Assembly (NCBI RefSeq): GCF_036013955.1
Contig: NZ_CP107903.1
Coordinates: forward strand, 2,666,001 to 2,730,000
Source: Streptomyces sp. NBC_00459
GTDB taxonomy: Bacteria > Actinomycetota > Actinomycetes > Streptomycetales > Streptomycetaceae
Reading direction: 5' to 3'
Length of the DNA: 64,000 nucleotides
Shown here: positions 23,961 to 32,514 of the stretch, piece after piece
How the letters are laid out: every line of letters begins with the position of its first letter
How positions within the stretch are numbered: the first letter of the stretch is position 1
The notes under the pieces: model-generated
Databases searched by the model: none
Seen by the model: only the letters and a program-made list of their open reading frames with translations
What the model was told of the DNA's origin: nothing
Translations under genes and position numbers: made by a program

Positions 23961-26057
23961 TCAGGGTCGACCGGGGCTCTCCGTCCTCTCCGATCCGGCT
24001 GTCGGCAGCCTCAGGGTGAAGATGGCTCCCTCCCCCTCCGTGCTCGCCACGTCCACCGTGCCGCCGTGGGCCTCGGCGAGCTTGAGGACGATCGCCAGGC
24101 CGAGACCGCTGCCGCCGGTGCTGCGGTTGCGGGACTTCTCCGCCCGCCAGAAACGGTCGAACACATACGGGAGATCGCCCGCCGGGATGCCGCTGCCGGT
24201 GTCGGACACCTCGACGGCCAGTTCGTCCCCGGCCTCACTGACGTACGAGCGCAGGGTCACCGTGCCGCCGGCCGGGGTGTGGCGCACCGCGTTGGAGAGC
24301 AGGTTGCTGACGGTCTGGCGCAGCCGTACGGGGTCGGCGTCGAGAAGCGGTGGGCGAGGAGTGACCGGCGGCGGTGCCAGGACCGTGAGGGTGACGCCCG
24401 CCGTCTCGGCCAACCCCTGGTGCGCGGAGGCGACCTGGCCGAGCAGCTCGTCGATCCGTACCGGCTTCCGGTGCAGCCGCAGGGCGCCCGCGTCGGCCGC
24501 GCCCAGGTCCTGGAGGTCGTTGATGAGGTGCTGGAGCTGCACCGCCTCCTCCAGGAGCGAGGAGACGAACGCCGGGTCCGGGTCGGCCAGTCCGTCGTGG
24601 GCCGCCTCCAGCCAGCCCCGGATGTTGCTCAGCGGCGTCCGCAGCTCATGGGCGACATCGCTGACCATCACCTTGCGCTGCTCCTCCAGGCGGGCCCGGT
24701 GCGCGGCCATGTCGTTGAAGGCCGCCGTCAGCCGCCCGATCTCGTTGTCCGAGACGACGGGCACGGGCACCGGCGTCGCGTCGAGGCCGTCCCGCATGCG
24801 CTGGGCCGCGCCGGTGAGCGCGTGCAACGGGCGGACGAGCCTGGCTCCGGCGAGGACCGAGGCACCGACGGTGAGGGCGAGGACCAGGGCGGTGACCCCG
24901 GCGATGCGTGCGGTTTTGGCCCGGGAGAGGTCGAAGCCGGGTACGCCGGCCGCACCGGGGCCGTCGATGAACAGGAGTGCGGACTCGGCGACATAGCCCG
25001 TGAGCTGTTCCCGGCGGGCGCTGCCGACGCATGCGGCGACGGCCCTGTCGTACTCGCTGTCGCGGATCTCGTAGGGGGTGTGGTCGAGCGCGTCGCCGGC
25101 CGCCGCCGCCTTCCGCGCTGCCGTCTCGGCGTCCTCCCTCTTCTTGGCGGCCAGGGCTGCCGCCTCCCGCTCGCTGAGACCCTTCTCGATGCCGAGGGCC
25201 ACGTCGTCCCGCCCGTATACGTAACTCCGGTCCCAGGACAGGTCCAGGTTGAGTTTCACTGCCGCCCGGCCCTTTCGTTTCAGGCAGGCGTCCGCCAGTT
25301 GGTTGAGGGCGCTCAGGGCCTTTTGCTCGGTCGGGGTGGGTCCGACCGGGAAGGCCTCCAGGCACTTCGCTTCCATGTCACGGTCGATCTCGCTGTCGGT
25401 GCCGGCCTCCGTCTCGTCGCTCACGAACTGGACGCGGGGGCGTCCGCCCGGGCTGTCGACGACGTCGGCGGCGATACCCATCCTGCTGAGGCACTCCACC
25501 CTCCCGGCGGACGCCTTCCGCAGCGCCGCGCGTTCCCTCGCGGGCAGCCGGAAGGGCCCCACGGCCCGTGGATCGACGCGGTTCGCGCCGGCCTTGGCCG
25601 CGTCGGGCACCAGCACGGTGTCGACGGCCAGCGGATCCACGACGGCCGAGGGCTGCGGGGCAAGTGAACCGGCGGACGAACCGCCGCCCGGCGAGCGCGA
25701 GTAGGCCGAGTCAACGAACGGGCGTCGGTCCTCGTCGGTGAGCACGATCCGGCGCCCGGACTCGCTCGCCAGTTCTCGCACGGTGGTGTCGACGCCGTCC
25801 CAGCCGGGGTGGGTGGCCGCGTAGCCGAGGAGGGTGTTGTAGATCTTCGCGTCGGACTGGAGGGTCTGCCCCTGCTCCTGGCGGATCGCGACGGTGGTCG
25901 TCTGCACGGCCAGCCAGGCGGTCGCGGCGACCGAGCACGAGGCAACCAGCGCCGACACGGTCAACAGCCGCCCCGCCAGGCTCTTGCGCAGCGGCAGCCG
26001 GGCCCCCGCCGCTCTGCCCCCCTTGTCGGGCCTGTCGGGCCTGTCAGGAAGACGCAT
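23961..26057 (-). CDS. Sensor histidine kinase (HAMP, HisKA, HATPase)
   Basis: 698 aa. TM1 about residues 30-52, a large (~320 aa) extracytoplasmic sensor region rich in Lys/Ala helices, TM2 near GVTALVLALTVGASVLAGAR, HAMP domain around RPLHALTGAAQRMRDGL, and phospho-acceptor His470 in SDVAHELRTPLSN. ATPase motifs are N-box SNLLSNAVRHTP (Asn near 589), G1 SDTGSGIP, and G2 GGSGLGLAIV. The 5' end overlaps the response regulator by 14 bp, so the pair is coupled. The outer domain does not match a sensor family I know; the neighbouring sortase gene hints at envelope control. Confidence 0.95.
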   Translation of the reverse strand: MRLPDRPDRPDKGGRAAGARLPLRKSLAGRLLTVSALVASCSVAATAWLAVQTTTVAIRQEQGQTLQSDAKIYNTLLGYAATHPGWDGVDTTVRELASESGRRIVLTDEDRRPFVDSAYSRSPGGGSSAGSLAPQPSAVVDPLAVDTVLVPDAAKAGANRVDPRAVGPFRLPARERAALRKASAGRVECLSRMGIAADVVDSPGGRPRVQFVSDETEAGTDSEIDRDMEAKCLEAFPVGPTPTEQKALSALNQLADACLKRKGRAAVKLNLDLSWDRSYVYGRDDVALGIEKGLSEREAAALAAKKREDAETAARKAAAAGDALDHTPYEIRDSEYDRAVAACVGSARREQLTGYVAESALLFIDGPGAAGVPGFDLSRAKTARIAGVTALVLALTVGASVLAGARLVRPLHALTGAAQRMRDGLDATPVPVPVVSDNEIGRLTAAFNDMAAHRARLEEQRKVMVSDVAHELRTPLSNIRGWLEAAHDGLADPDPAFVSSLLEEAVQLQHLINDLQDLGAADAGALRLHRKPVRIDELLGQVASAHQGLAETAGVTLTVLAPPPVTPRPPLLDADPVRLRQTVSNLLSNAVRHTPAGGTVTLRSYVSEAGDELAVEVSDTGSGIPAGDLPYVFDRFWRAEKSRNRSTGGSGLGLAIVLKLAEAHGGTVDVASTEGEGAIFTLRLPTAGSERTESPGRP

Positions 26058-26826
26058 GGCGCACGTTCCTTGCGGGGTCCGTGAGTTTGTAGCCGACGCC
26101 GAAGACGGTGATGAGGCGGGCGGGCCGCCGCGGGGCGCGTTCGATCTTCTTGCGCAGGTTCATGACGTGCACGTCGACGGTCCGGCCGCTGATGTACTTG
26201 TCGAAGCCGTGCAGCTCGTCCAGGAGCCGCGCCCTGGTGAAGACCCGGCCGGGCTCGGCCGCCATCGCCGCGAGGATACGGAACTCACCGGGGGTGCACT
26301 CGACGGGTGCCCCGGCGACCCACACCTCGTGCCGCGAGGGATCGACCCTGAGCGCGCCGACCGTCAACACCTCGTCTTCCGGGGCCACTTCGGGCTCCGA
26401 GACGGGAGCGGAGGTGGAAGCGGGGGCGGGTGCGGCAACCGGAGCCGGGTCGGTGCCGCGCCGGTTGCGGCGCAGCAACGTCCTTACCCGGGCCGTGAGT
26501 TCGCGCGGGCTGAACGGCTTGGTCATGTAGTCGTCGGCGCCGAGGTCGAGGCCGAGCAGCAGATCGTCCTCGGTGCTGCGGGCCGTCAGCATCAGCACCG
26601 GCACCTCCCGGCGTTCGGCGCGCAGGATCCGTACGACGTCGAGGCCGTCGGCTCCGGGCATCATCACGTCGAGGACGACCAGGTCGGGTTCCTGCTGCCG
26701 GACCGTCTCGAGAGCCGTCCGGCCGTCCTCGACGACCGTGACGGTGTGACCCTCGTGCTCCAGGTAGCGGCGCACCAGTTCGGCCTGCTTCGCGTCGTCT
26801 TCGGCGACCACAATGTTTGCGCACAC
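26044..26826 (-). CDS. Response regulator, OmpR/PhoB family
   Basis: 260 aa. Receiver domain with acidic pair Glu9-Asp10 (VVAEDDAK), phospho-acceptor Asp53 (LVVLDVMMPG), Thr81 and Lys103 (MTKPFS). A Pro/Ala/Glu-rich linker (about 120-150) separates the winged-helix DNA-binding domain (GEFRILAAMAAEPGRVFTRA, RTVDVHVMNLRKKIE, ITVFGVGYKL). GTG start at 26826. First gene of the two-component operon with the kinase at 23961. Confidence 0.95.
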   Translation of the reverse strand: MCANIVVAEDDAKQAELVRRYLEHEGHTVTVVEDGRTALETVRQQEPDLVVLDVMMPGADGLDVVRILRAERREVPVLMLTARSTEDDLLLGLDLGADDYMTKPFSPRELTARVRTLLRRNRRGTDPAPVAAPAPASTSAPVSEPEVAPEDEVLTVGALRVDPSRHEVWVAGAPVECTPGEFRILAAMAAEPGRVFTRARLLDELHGFDKYISGRTVDVHVMNLRKKIERAPRRPARLITVFGVGYKLTDPARNVRHASS

Positions 26827-26872
26827 GCCGGAGATCGTAGCGACCGCCGGCGCCGGGAGGCCGGAAGTGCGC

Positions 26873-28219
26873 TTACCGCGAGGGCAGTTCGGTGGTGGAC
26901 AGGCGAGGGTGCAGGCGGGCCGTCGAGCGGCCCGTGAGGTCGAGGAGCAGCTCGGCGAAGAGGGCGTCGCCCCAGCCGAACCAGGGGCGGGTGAAGGTCG
27001 CGGGATCGTCGACGTGGAAGCTCTCGTGCATGGAGCCGGTGCCCCCGTCGGTACTCAGCAGCAGCTCGGCGAGGCGGGTCCGCTCGGCCTCGTCGTCGCT
27101 GGTCAGCGCCTGCATGGTGAGGGAGAGCGGCCAGATGTGGCCGGGCGGGGTGTGCGGGCTGCCGATGCCGGACGCCGAACTGCCCGCGTAGTAGAAGGGG
27201 TTGGCGTCGCTGAGGACGAACTCGCGGGTGCGCAGGTAGAGCTGGTCGCCCGGGTCGCACCAGCCGAGGTAGGGCAGCGAGAGCAGGCTCGGGATGTTGG
27301 CGTCGTCCATCAGCAACTGCCCGCCGAGACCGTCGACTTCGTACGCGTACACCGTCGGGTCTGCCCCTGCGGTCACCCCGTGCGTACGCACCCCGGTGGC
27401 GATCTCGCCCGAGAGGGCGGTGGCGTCGGCGGCGAGGCCGGGGTCGCCGATCGCCGTCGCCAGCTCGGCGAGACCGCTCAGCGCTACGGCCGCCATGGCG
27501 TTGGACGGGACCAGATAGCCGTGGTGGCAGCGGTCGTCGCTGGGGCGGAAGCCGGACCAGGTCATGCCGGTGGGCGCGACCGGCGCGCCCCGGCCGCCGC
27601 GCGGCAGCGAGTCGAACGCGTCGTCGCCGAGACGCCGGAACTCGTACGGTGAGCGGTTCTCGTGGTCCTGCTCGACCCGCCACAGGGCGATGATGCGGCG
27701 CGCGGCGCGGACGAAGCGGTCGTCGGCGGTGAGGTGGCCGAGGCTGCCGGTGGCCCGCCAGATGCCGTAGGCCAGCTGGAGCGGGGCGCAGAGCGAGTCG
27801 ACCTCGTACTTCTGCTCCCAGACCAGCGGGGCGGGGGCCGGCTCGTCGACGTAGCCGGCGCCGGAGCCGTCGGGTTCGGCGTTGAAGGCGTTGGCGTACG
27901 GATCGGCGAGGACGTACCGCAGCTGGCGGCGCAGGACGCCGGTGAGCGCGGCGGCGACGGCGGGGTCGTCGGCGGCGAGGAGGTACGGGCGGACCTGGGC
28001 GGTGCTGTCGCGCAGCCACATCGCGGGGATGTCGCCGGTGAGGACGAAGACCTCGCCGTCGGGGAGCGGGCGCATGGCCCTGCCCCAGGTGCCGGTCAGC
28101 AGCCCGGTGAAGCGGTCGGCGGCGTGCGGGGCGAGGGAGCGCAGCTCGCGGTGCACATCGGCTCGCAGAGCCCGGAGGCCTTCCGGCAGCTCACCTTCCG
28201 GTTCGTCGATCGACCGCAT
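26873..28219 (-). CDS. Glycoside hydrolase family 125 (exo-alpha-1,6-mannosidase)
   Basis: 448 aa, cytoplasmic (no signal peptide). GH125 enzymes are metal-independent, inverting exo-alpha-1,6-mannosidases with an alpha/alpha-six toroid. Recognisable parts: GDIPAMWLRDSTAQVRPYL, WEQKYEVDSLCAPLQLAY, MTWSGFRPSDDRCHHGYLVP, SNAMAAVALSG, MDDANIPSLLSLPYLGW, GHIWPLSLTMQALTSDD and FTRPWFGWGDALFAELL. ATG 28219 has GAAAGG six bases upstream; ATG 28225 is too close to it. Divergent from a LacI regulator and sugar ABC operon; it probably hydrolyses imported mannosides. Operators of two types lie in the shared promoter. Confidence 0.93.
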   Translation of the reverse strand: MRSIDEPEGELPEGLRALRADVHRELRSLAPHAADRFTGLLTGTWGRAMRPLPDGEVFVLTGDIPAMWLRDSTAQVRPYLLAADDPAVAAALTGVLRRQLRYVLADPYANAFNAEPDGSGAGYVDEPAPAPLVWEQKYEVDSLCAPLQLAYGIWRATGSLGHLTADDRFVRAARRIIALWRVEQDHENRSPYEFRRLGDDAFDSLPRGGRGAPVAPTGMTWSGFRPSDDRCHHGYLVPSNAMAAVALSGLAELATAIGDPGLAADATALSGEIATGVRTHGVTAGADPTVYAYEVDGLGGQLLMDDANIPSLLSLPYLGWCDPGDQLYLRTREFVLSDANPFYYAGSSASGIGSPHTPPGHIWPLSLTMQALTSDDEAERTRLAELLLSTDGGTGSMHESFHVDDPATFTRPWFGWGDALFAELLLDLTGRSTARLHPRLSTTELPSR

Positions 28220-28238
28220 GATCATCCTTTCGCGCACT

Positions 28239-28277
28239 TCCCACAGCGCTTCTCGAGGATTCCTCAAAGCGCTTCTC
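28239..28277 (-). promoter_or_regulatory. Two AGCGCTTCTC direct repeats in GH125 promoter
   Basis: CAGCGCTTCTC (from about 28239) and AAGCGCTTCTC (from about 28267) stand about 28 bp apart between the GH125 start and the large palindrome. The AGCGCT core resembles LacI-family half-operators; possibly a second regulator. Confidence 0.45.
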
Positions 28278-28286
28278 ACACACTGA

Positions 28287-28314
28287 GACAACGTTGTTTC
28301 GAAACAACGTTGTC
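28287..28314. promoter_or_regulatory. 28-bp perfect palindrome, LacI-type double operator
   Basis: The left arm GACAACGTTGTTTC is followed directly by its exact reverse complement. Each arm itself contains the palindrome ACAACGTTGT, so the site can be read as two LacI-type operators side by side. It lies 68 bp upstream of the GH125 start. Confidence 0.85.
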
Positions 28315-28374
28315 GGACCCTACGCACCGACCCCCGTACCGCGCAAGGGCATGCAAAATCCCTGTTCCGATCCA

Positions 28375-28403
28375 TTGACAACGTTGTTTCACGGAGGTTT
28401 GCT
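28375..28403 (+). promoter_or_regulatory. lacI/ABC operon promoter with overlapping operator
   Basis: TTGACA (28375-28380) fits a -35 box, with TTTGCT 17 bp downstream as a weak -10. A third ACAACGTTGT operator (28378-28387) overlaps the -35, so repressor binding would block the promoter: autoregulation of the LacI gene and the transporter behind it. Confidence 0.6.
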
Positions 28404-28453
28404 GTGCGGCACACAGCGACACCCAAGTGACCCTTTTCGGAGTGATGCCGGAC

Positions 28454-29455
28454 ATGCGAACGCCCACCATGCGGGAGGTCGCCGCCCTCGCCGGGGTGTC
28501 GATCAAGACCGTCTCCCGGTTCGTCAACGGTGACGAGACGGTCTCCCCCGCGATCGCGGAACGGGTGCGCGCTGCCATAGACGAGACCGGCTACCGCCGT
28601 AACGACCTCGCCCGGAGCCTGCGCCCCGGGCAGCGCAGCACCACCCTCGCGCTGCTGGTCGGCGACCTGTCCAACCCCTTCTACGGCTCGATGGCCAACG
28701 GCGTCATGGGTGTGGCCCGCGCCCACGGCCACAACGTCGTGCTGGCCAGCTCCGACGAGGACCCCCAGGCCGAGCGCCGGGGCATCGACGACCTGCTCGG
28801 GCAGCGCGTCGCCGGGCTGCTGATCGTGCCGGGCGCGATGGACTACGGCTATCTCGGCCGCGAGGTCGCCCAGGGCACCCCGGTGGTCTTCCTCGACCGG
28901 CCCGCGCTCGGCCTGGACGCGGACACCGTGCTGCTGGACAACCACGGGGGCGCCCGGAAGGCCACCGAGCATCTGATCGCCGCGGGTCACCGGCGGATCG
29001 GCGTCCTGGTGGCGGCCAGCTACCACACCACGGGCCGCCGACTCGACGGCTATCTGGAGGCCATGCGTGCCGCCTTCGGCGAGGTCGACGAGGCCCTGAT
29101 CGCGAAGCTGGAGCACGGCACCCGGGCGGAGGCCGAGGAGGCCGCCGTCGAACTGCTGGCACTGCCCCCGGACCGGCGCCCCACGGCGCTGTTCACCACC
29201 ACCAACTTCCTGACCCACGGCGCGCTGCGTGCCATGGGCCCGGGGCAGGGCCTGGCCCTGGTCGGCTTCGACGACTTCCCGTTCGCCGATCTGCTGCCTA
29301 CCCCCGTGACGGTCGTGTCCGGGGACGCCTACGAGATGGGCCGCGAGGCCGCCCGACTGCTGCTGGCCCGGATCGCGGGCGAGAGCGGACCACCCCGCCG
29401 GGTCGAGCTCGGCACCGTACTGACCCCCCGTGGAAGCGGAGAGCAGAAGCCATGA
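28454..29455 (+). CDS. LacI-family transcriptional repressor
   Basis: 333 aa from the chosen ATG. HTH and hinge helix: MREVAALAGVSIKTVSRFVN (residues about 6-25) and RRNDLARSLRPGQ; then a periplasmic-binding-protein-like effector domain (TLALLVGDLSNPFYGSMANG, VVLASSDEDPQAERRGIDDL, VGFDDFPFADLLPTPVTVV). Start is uncertain among GTG 28427, ATG 28445 and ATG 28454; the last keeps GGAG at a usable distance. The stop overlaps the ABC ATPase start (ATGA). It should control GH125 and the transporter through the ACAACGTTGT sites; the inducer is probably a mannoside or related sugar (inference). Confidence 0.94.
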   Translation: MRTPTMREVAALAGVSIKTVSRFVNGDETVSPAIAERVRAAIDETGYRRNDLARSLRPGQRSTTLALLVGDLSNPFYGSMANGVMGVARAHGHNVVLASSDEDPQAERRGIDDLLGQRVAGLLIVPGAMDYGYLGREVAQGTPVVFLDRPALGLDADTVLLDNHGGARKATEHLIAAGHRRIGVLVAASYHTTGRRLDGYLEAMRAAFGEVDEALIAKLEHGTRAEAEEAAVELLALPPDRRPTALFTTTNFLTHGALRAMGPGQGLALVGFDDFPFADLLPTPVTVVSGDAYEMGREAARLLLARIAGESGPPRRVELGTVLTPRGSGEQKP

Positions 29456-30324
29456 GCACCCCAACTCCGGCCACCCCGACTCCGGGGTACGCCGGCCCGA
29501 AGCCGCACGGGGCCACCGCCGTCGCCACCCCGGTCCTCGAACTGTCCGGCATAGTCAAGAGCTACGGCCAGGTCCAGGCGCTGCGCGGTGCCGCGCTCAC
29601 CGTCTACCCGGGCGAGGTGGTCGCGCTGGTCGGCGACAACGGCGCCGGCAAGAGCACCACCATCAAGGTCATCTCCGGGGTGATCCAGCCCGACGCGGGC
29701 GAGATACGGGTCGACGGCAAGCCTGTCACCATCCCGGACCCGATCGCCGCCCGCCGTCTGGGCATCGAGACCGTCTACCAGGATCTGGCCCTCGCCCCCG
29801 ACCTGGACCCCGCCGAGAACCTCTTCCTCGGCCGCGAGATCATGCGCCCCGGGCTGCTCGGCAGGCTCGGTTTCCTGGACCGGAAGGCCATGCGGGCCAA
29901 GGCCGACGAGGCGTTCGGCTCGCTCGGGGTCGGCATCCAGGACACCGCCGCGCAGGTCGTCACGATGTCCGGCGGCCAGCGCCAGGGCATCGCGGTCGGC
30001 CGGGCGGTGAACTGGGCGGACCGGGTGCTGCTGATGGACGAACCGACGGCGGCACTGGGCGTCGTACAGACGGAACGGGTCGGACAGCTGATCCAGCGGG
30101 TCCGGGCCTCGGGCGTGGCGGTGGTGCTGATCAGCCACAACCTGCCGTTCGTCTTCGAGTACGCGGACCGTATCGAGGTGCTGCGGCTCGGACAACGGGT
30201 GGCCCGGCTGTCCGGGGAGACGGCCACCAGCGAGAACGTGCTCGGCGCCATGACGGGCGCGCTCACCTTCGAGGACGCCTCGGATCCCGCCCTCGACCCG
30301 GCAGACAGCGAGGACCGGTCATGA
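29452..30324 (+). CDS. Sugar ABC transporter ATP-binding protein (single-domain)
   Basis: 290 aa with one nucleotide-binding domain, unlike the two-domain RbsA. Walker A GDNGAGKST (61-69), signature MSGGQRQG, Walker B VLLMDEPTAALG and switch His in LISHNLPF. Sequence style matches the FrcA/ribose-type CUT2 importers. Overlaps both the repressor stop and the permease start by 4 bp (ATGA at each end), so the operon is tightly coupled. Confidence 0.95.
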   Translation: MSTPTPATPTPGYAGPKPHGATAVATPVLELSGIVKSYGQVQALRGAALTVYPGEVVALVGDNGAGKSTTIKVISGVIQPDAGEIRVDGKPVTIPDPIAARRLGIETVYQDLALAPDLDPAENLFLGREIMRPGLLGRLGFLDRKAMRAKADEAFGSLGVGIQDTAAQVVTMSGGQRQGIAVGRAVNWADRVLLMDEPTAALGVVQTERVGQLIQRVRASGVAVVLISHNLPFVFEYADRIEVLRLGQRVARLSGETATSENVLGAMTGALTFEDASDPALDPADSEDRS

Positions 30325-31367
30325 CCCCCACCACTGAGGTGAAGTCCGCTTCGGAACCCGCCGAGGACACGCCCCGTTCCCTCCGCTCGGCGGCCCTCGC
30401 CTCCGCCTGGCGCAACATGAAGGGCACCCGGAGCCTGGCCCTGGTCGTCCTGCTGGTGCTGCTGGCGGTGTTCGGCGCCATGTACCCGGACAACTTCCTC
30501 ACCGCGTACAACCTGCGCAGCGTGGCCATCGAGGCCGCCTCCTACTGTGTGCTGGCCATCGGGATGACGTTCGTGATGACCACCGGGGGCATCGACCTGT
30601 CGGTCGGCTCGGTGCTGATCTTCTCCGGGGTCGTGGGTGTGAAGGTGATGTCGGCGCTGGGCGGCGGCGGCCCGCTGACGCTGCTGGCGGGCCTGGTGAC
30701 AACGATGGCAACGGGTCTGGCCTGGGGTGTGCTGAACGGCCTCCTGGTCACGAAGGCCAAACTCCCGCCGCTGATCGCCACGTTGGCGACCCTCTCGGCG
30801 GCGGGCGGCGGCGCCCTGGTCCTCACCAACGGCCTGGACCTGCGCGGGGTCCCCGACTCCCTGGTCAGCGGCCTCGGCTTCGGGCGCTTTCTGGGCATCC
30901 CGTACACGGTCTGGCTGGCCATCGGTCTGACCATCGGCGGCGCGATCGTGCTCGGCCTGACCCGCTTCGGCACCTACACCCGCACGATCGGCTCCAACGT
31001 CGAGGCGGCCCGCCGCGCCGGAGTCGCCGTCGACCGCCATCTGATCAAGGTGTACGCGCTCTGCGGACTCCTCGCCGGAATCGCCGCGTACGTCAACCTG
31101 GCCCGTTTCTCCACCACCACCGTCGGCGGCCACACCGGGGACAACCTCCAGGCGATCGTCGCCACCGTGCTCGGCGGCACCAGCCTCTTCGGCGGTGTGG
31201 GCAGCGTCCTGGGCACCGCCTTCGGCTCCCTCATCCCGGCCGTGCTGAGCAACGGCCTGGTCATCATCGGCCTCCAGCCGTTCTGGCAGCAGGTCGCGGT
31301 CGGCGCGGTCCTGGCGGGGGTCGTCTACGTCGACCACGTCAACCGGCGCCGCCGCACGCTGCGTTAG
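30321..31367 (+). CDS. Sugar ABC transporter permease (CUT2, RbsC-like)
   Basis: 348 aa, about ten transmembrane helices. Family hallmarks: NLRSVAIEAASYCVLAIGMT, FVMTTGGIDLSVGSVL, PPLIATLATLSAAGGGALVL, the cytoplasmic loop TRTIGSNVEAARRAGVAVD and TVLGGTSLFGGVGSVLGT. Forms the membrane channel for the ATPase upstream and the lipoprotein downstream. ATG 30321 overlaps the previous stop. Confidence 0.95.
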   Translation: MTPTTEVKSASEPAEDTPRSLRSAALASAWRNMKGTRSLALVVLLVLLAVFGAMYPDNFLTAYNLRSVAIEAASYCVLAIGMTFVMTTGGIDLSVGSVLIFSGVVGVKVMSALGGGGPLTLLAGLVTTMATGLAWGVLNGLLVTKAKLPPLIATLATLSAAGGGALVLTNGLDLRGVPDSLVSGLGFGRFLGIPYTVWLAIGLTIGGAIVLGLTRFGTYTRTIGSNVEAARRAGVAVDRHLIKVYALCGLLAGIAAYVNLARFSTTTVGGHTGDNLQAIVATVLGGTSLFGGVGSVLGTAFGSLIPAVLSNGLVIIGLQPFWQQVAVGAVLAGVVYVDHVNRRRRTLR

Positions 31368-31444
31368 CACCGCCGACGCCCTCCCGATCGCCCCCCGCTC
31401 GACGCCCCTCGCTCAATGTCCCGTCGCACCAATGGAGTTGCACC

Positions 31445-32428
31445 ATGAAGACCGCCCACGTCACCCTCAGAGGCGCTGCCCTCGCCACCGTCATCGTCCT
31501 CGGGGCCACCGCCTGCGGGTCCGGCGACTCCTCGTCCTCCACCGCGAACCCCAAGGTGACCGTCATCCTCGGCACCGCGTCCGACTCCTTCTACAACACC
31601 CTCGGCTGCGGGGCGAAGGCCGAGGGCAAGAAACTCGGCGCCACTGTGGACGTCCAGGGCGCGACGACCTTCGACCCGGCCACCCAGACGCCGATCCTGA
31701 CCAGCACGGTGGCCAAGAAGCCGAACGCCATCGTCATCGCGCCGACGGACTCGAAGGCGCTGGGTACGCCGTTGAAGCAGGCCAACGAGGCCGGCATCAA
31801 GATCGTGACGGCCGACACGGGCCTCGACGACACGAGTTTCCTCTCCTCCGCCGTCTCCTCCAACAACGTGGAGGGCGGCGCCGAGGCGGCCCGCACCCTG
31901 GCCGAGCTCGTCGGCGAGAAGGGCAAGGTCGTCATCATCGGCGGCACCCCGGGGGTCACCACGGCCGACCAGCGGATCAAGGGCTTCGAGGACGAGATCA
32001 AGAAGTACCCGAACATCTCCTTCGTCGGCGTCCAGCCGTCCACGCCCAGCGGTGGCGTGGTCGAGGCGGCCCGTCTGACCGCCGCGTCCCTCTCCAAGGA
32101 CCCCGACCTGGCGGGCATCTTCTCCATCAGCACCCCGGCGAGCGACGGCGCCAACAACGCCATCAAGGACGCCGGCAAGGTCGGCAAGATCAAGGTCGTC
32201 GGCTTCGACGCGGGACCCGCGCAGGTCGAGCAGCTGAAGAAGGGCACGGTCCAGGCACTGATCGCCCAGAAGGCGGAGGAGATCGGCGCCCAGGCGGTGC
32301 GGCAGGCGGTGAACGCGATCCAGGGGAAGAAGGTGACGAAGTCGATCGGCACGTCGTTCGTGTCCATCACGGCGGCCAACCTCGGAGACGCAAACGTGAG
32401 CAAGTACGTGTACCGGTCGACCTGCTGA
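31445..32428 (+). CDS. Sugar ABC transporter substrate-binding lipoprotein
   Basis: 327 aa. Signal peptide with lipobox LGATAC (Cys about residue 24), then Ser-rich linker and two-lobed periplasmic-binding-protein type 1 fold: VTVILGTASDSFYNTLGCGA, AIVIAPTDSKALGTPLKQAN, VVIIGGTPGVTTADQRIKGF, KIKVVGFDAGPAQVEQLKKG. Unusually it ends in a Cys (RSTC). 77 bp after the permease, with its own RBS-like GGAG upstream. With GH125 next door, mannose or mannosides are possible ligands. Confidence 0.94.
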   Translation: MKTAHVTLRGAALATVIVLGATACGSGDSSSSTANPKVTVILGTASDSFYNTLGCGAKAEGKKLGATVDVQGATTFDPATQTPILTSTVAKKPNAIVIAPTDSKALGTPLKQANEAGIKIVTADTGLDDTSFLSSAVSSNNVEGGAEAARTLAELVGEKGKVVIIGGTPGVTTADQRIKGFEDEIKKYPNISFVGVQPSTPSGGVVEAARLTAASLSKDPDLAGIFSISTPASDGANNAIKDAGKVGKIKVVGFDAGPAQVEQLKKGTVQALIAQKAEEIGAQAVRQAVNAIQGKKVTKSIGTSFVSITAANLGDANVSKYVYRSTC

Positions 32429-32482
32429 CGCCTCGTCACCTCACGTCAGATCCGTGTGTCGCGTTTCGGCGCCAACCGCCGG

Positions 32483-32514
32483 GTGACTCCGTCCCGTTAC
32501 CGGGGCGGAGTCAC
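32483..32514. terminator. Bidirectional terminator between ABC operon and kinase gene
   Basis: 14-bp stem GTGACTCCGTCCCG/CGGGGCGGAGTCAC (one G-U) with TTAC loop; the right arm overlaps the stop codon of the convergent kinase gene. Confidence 0.85.
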
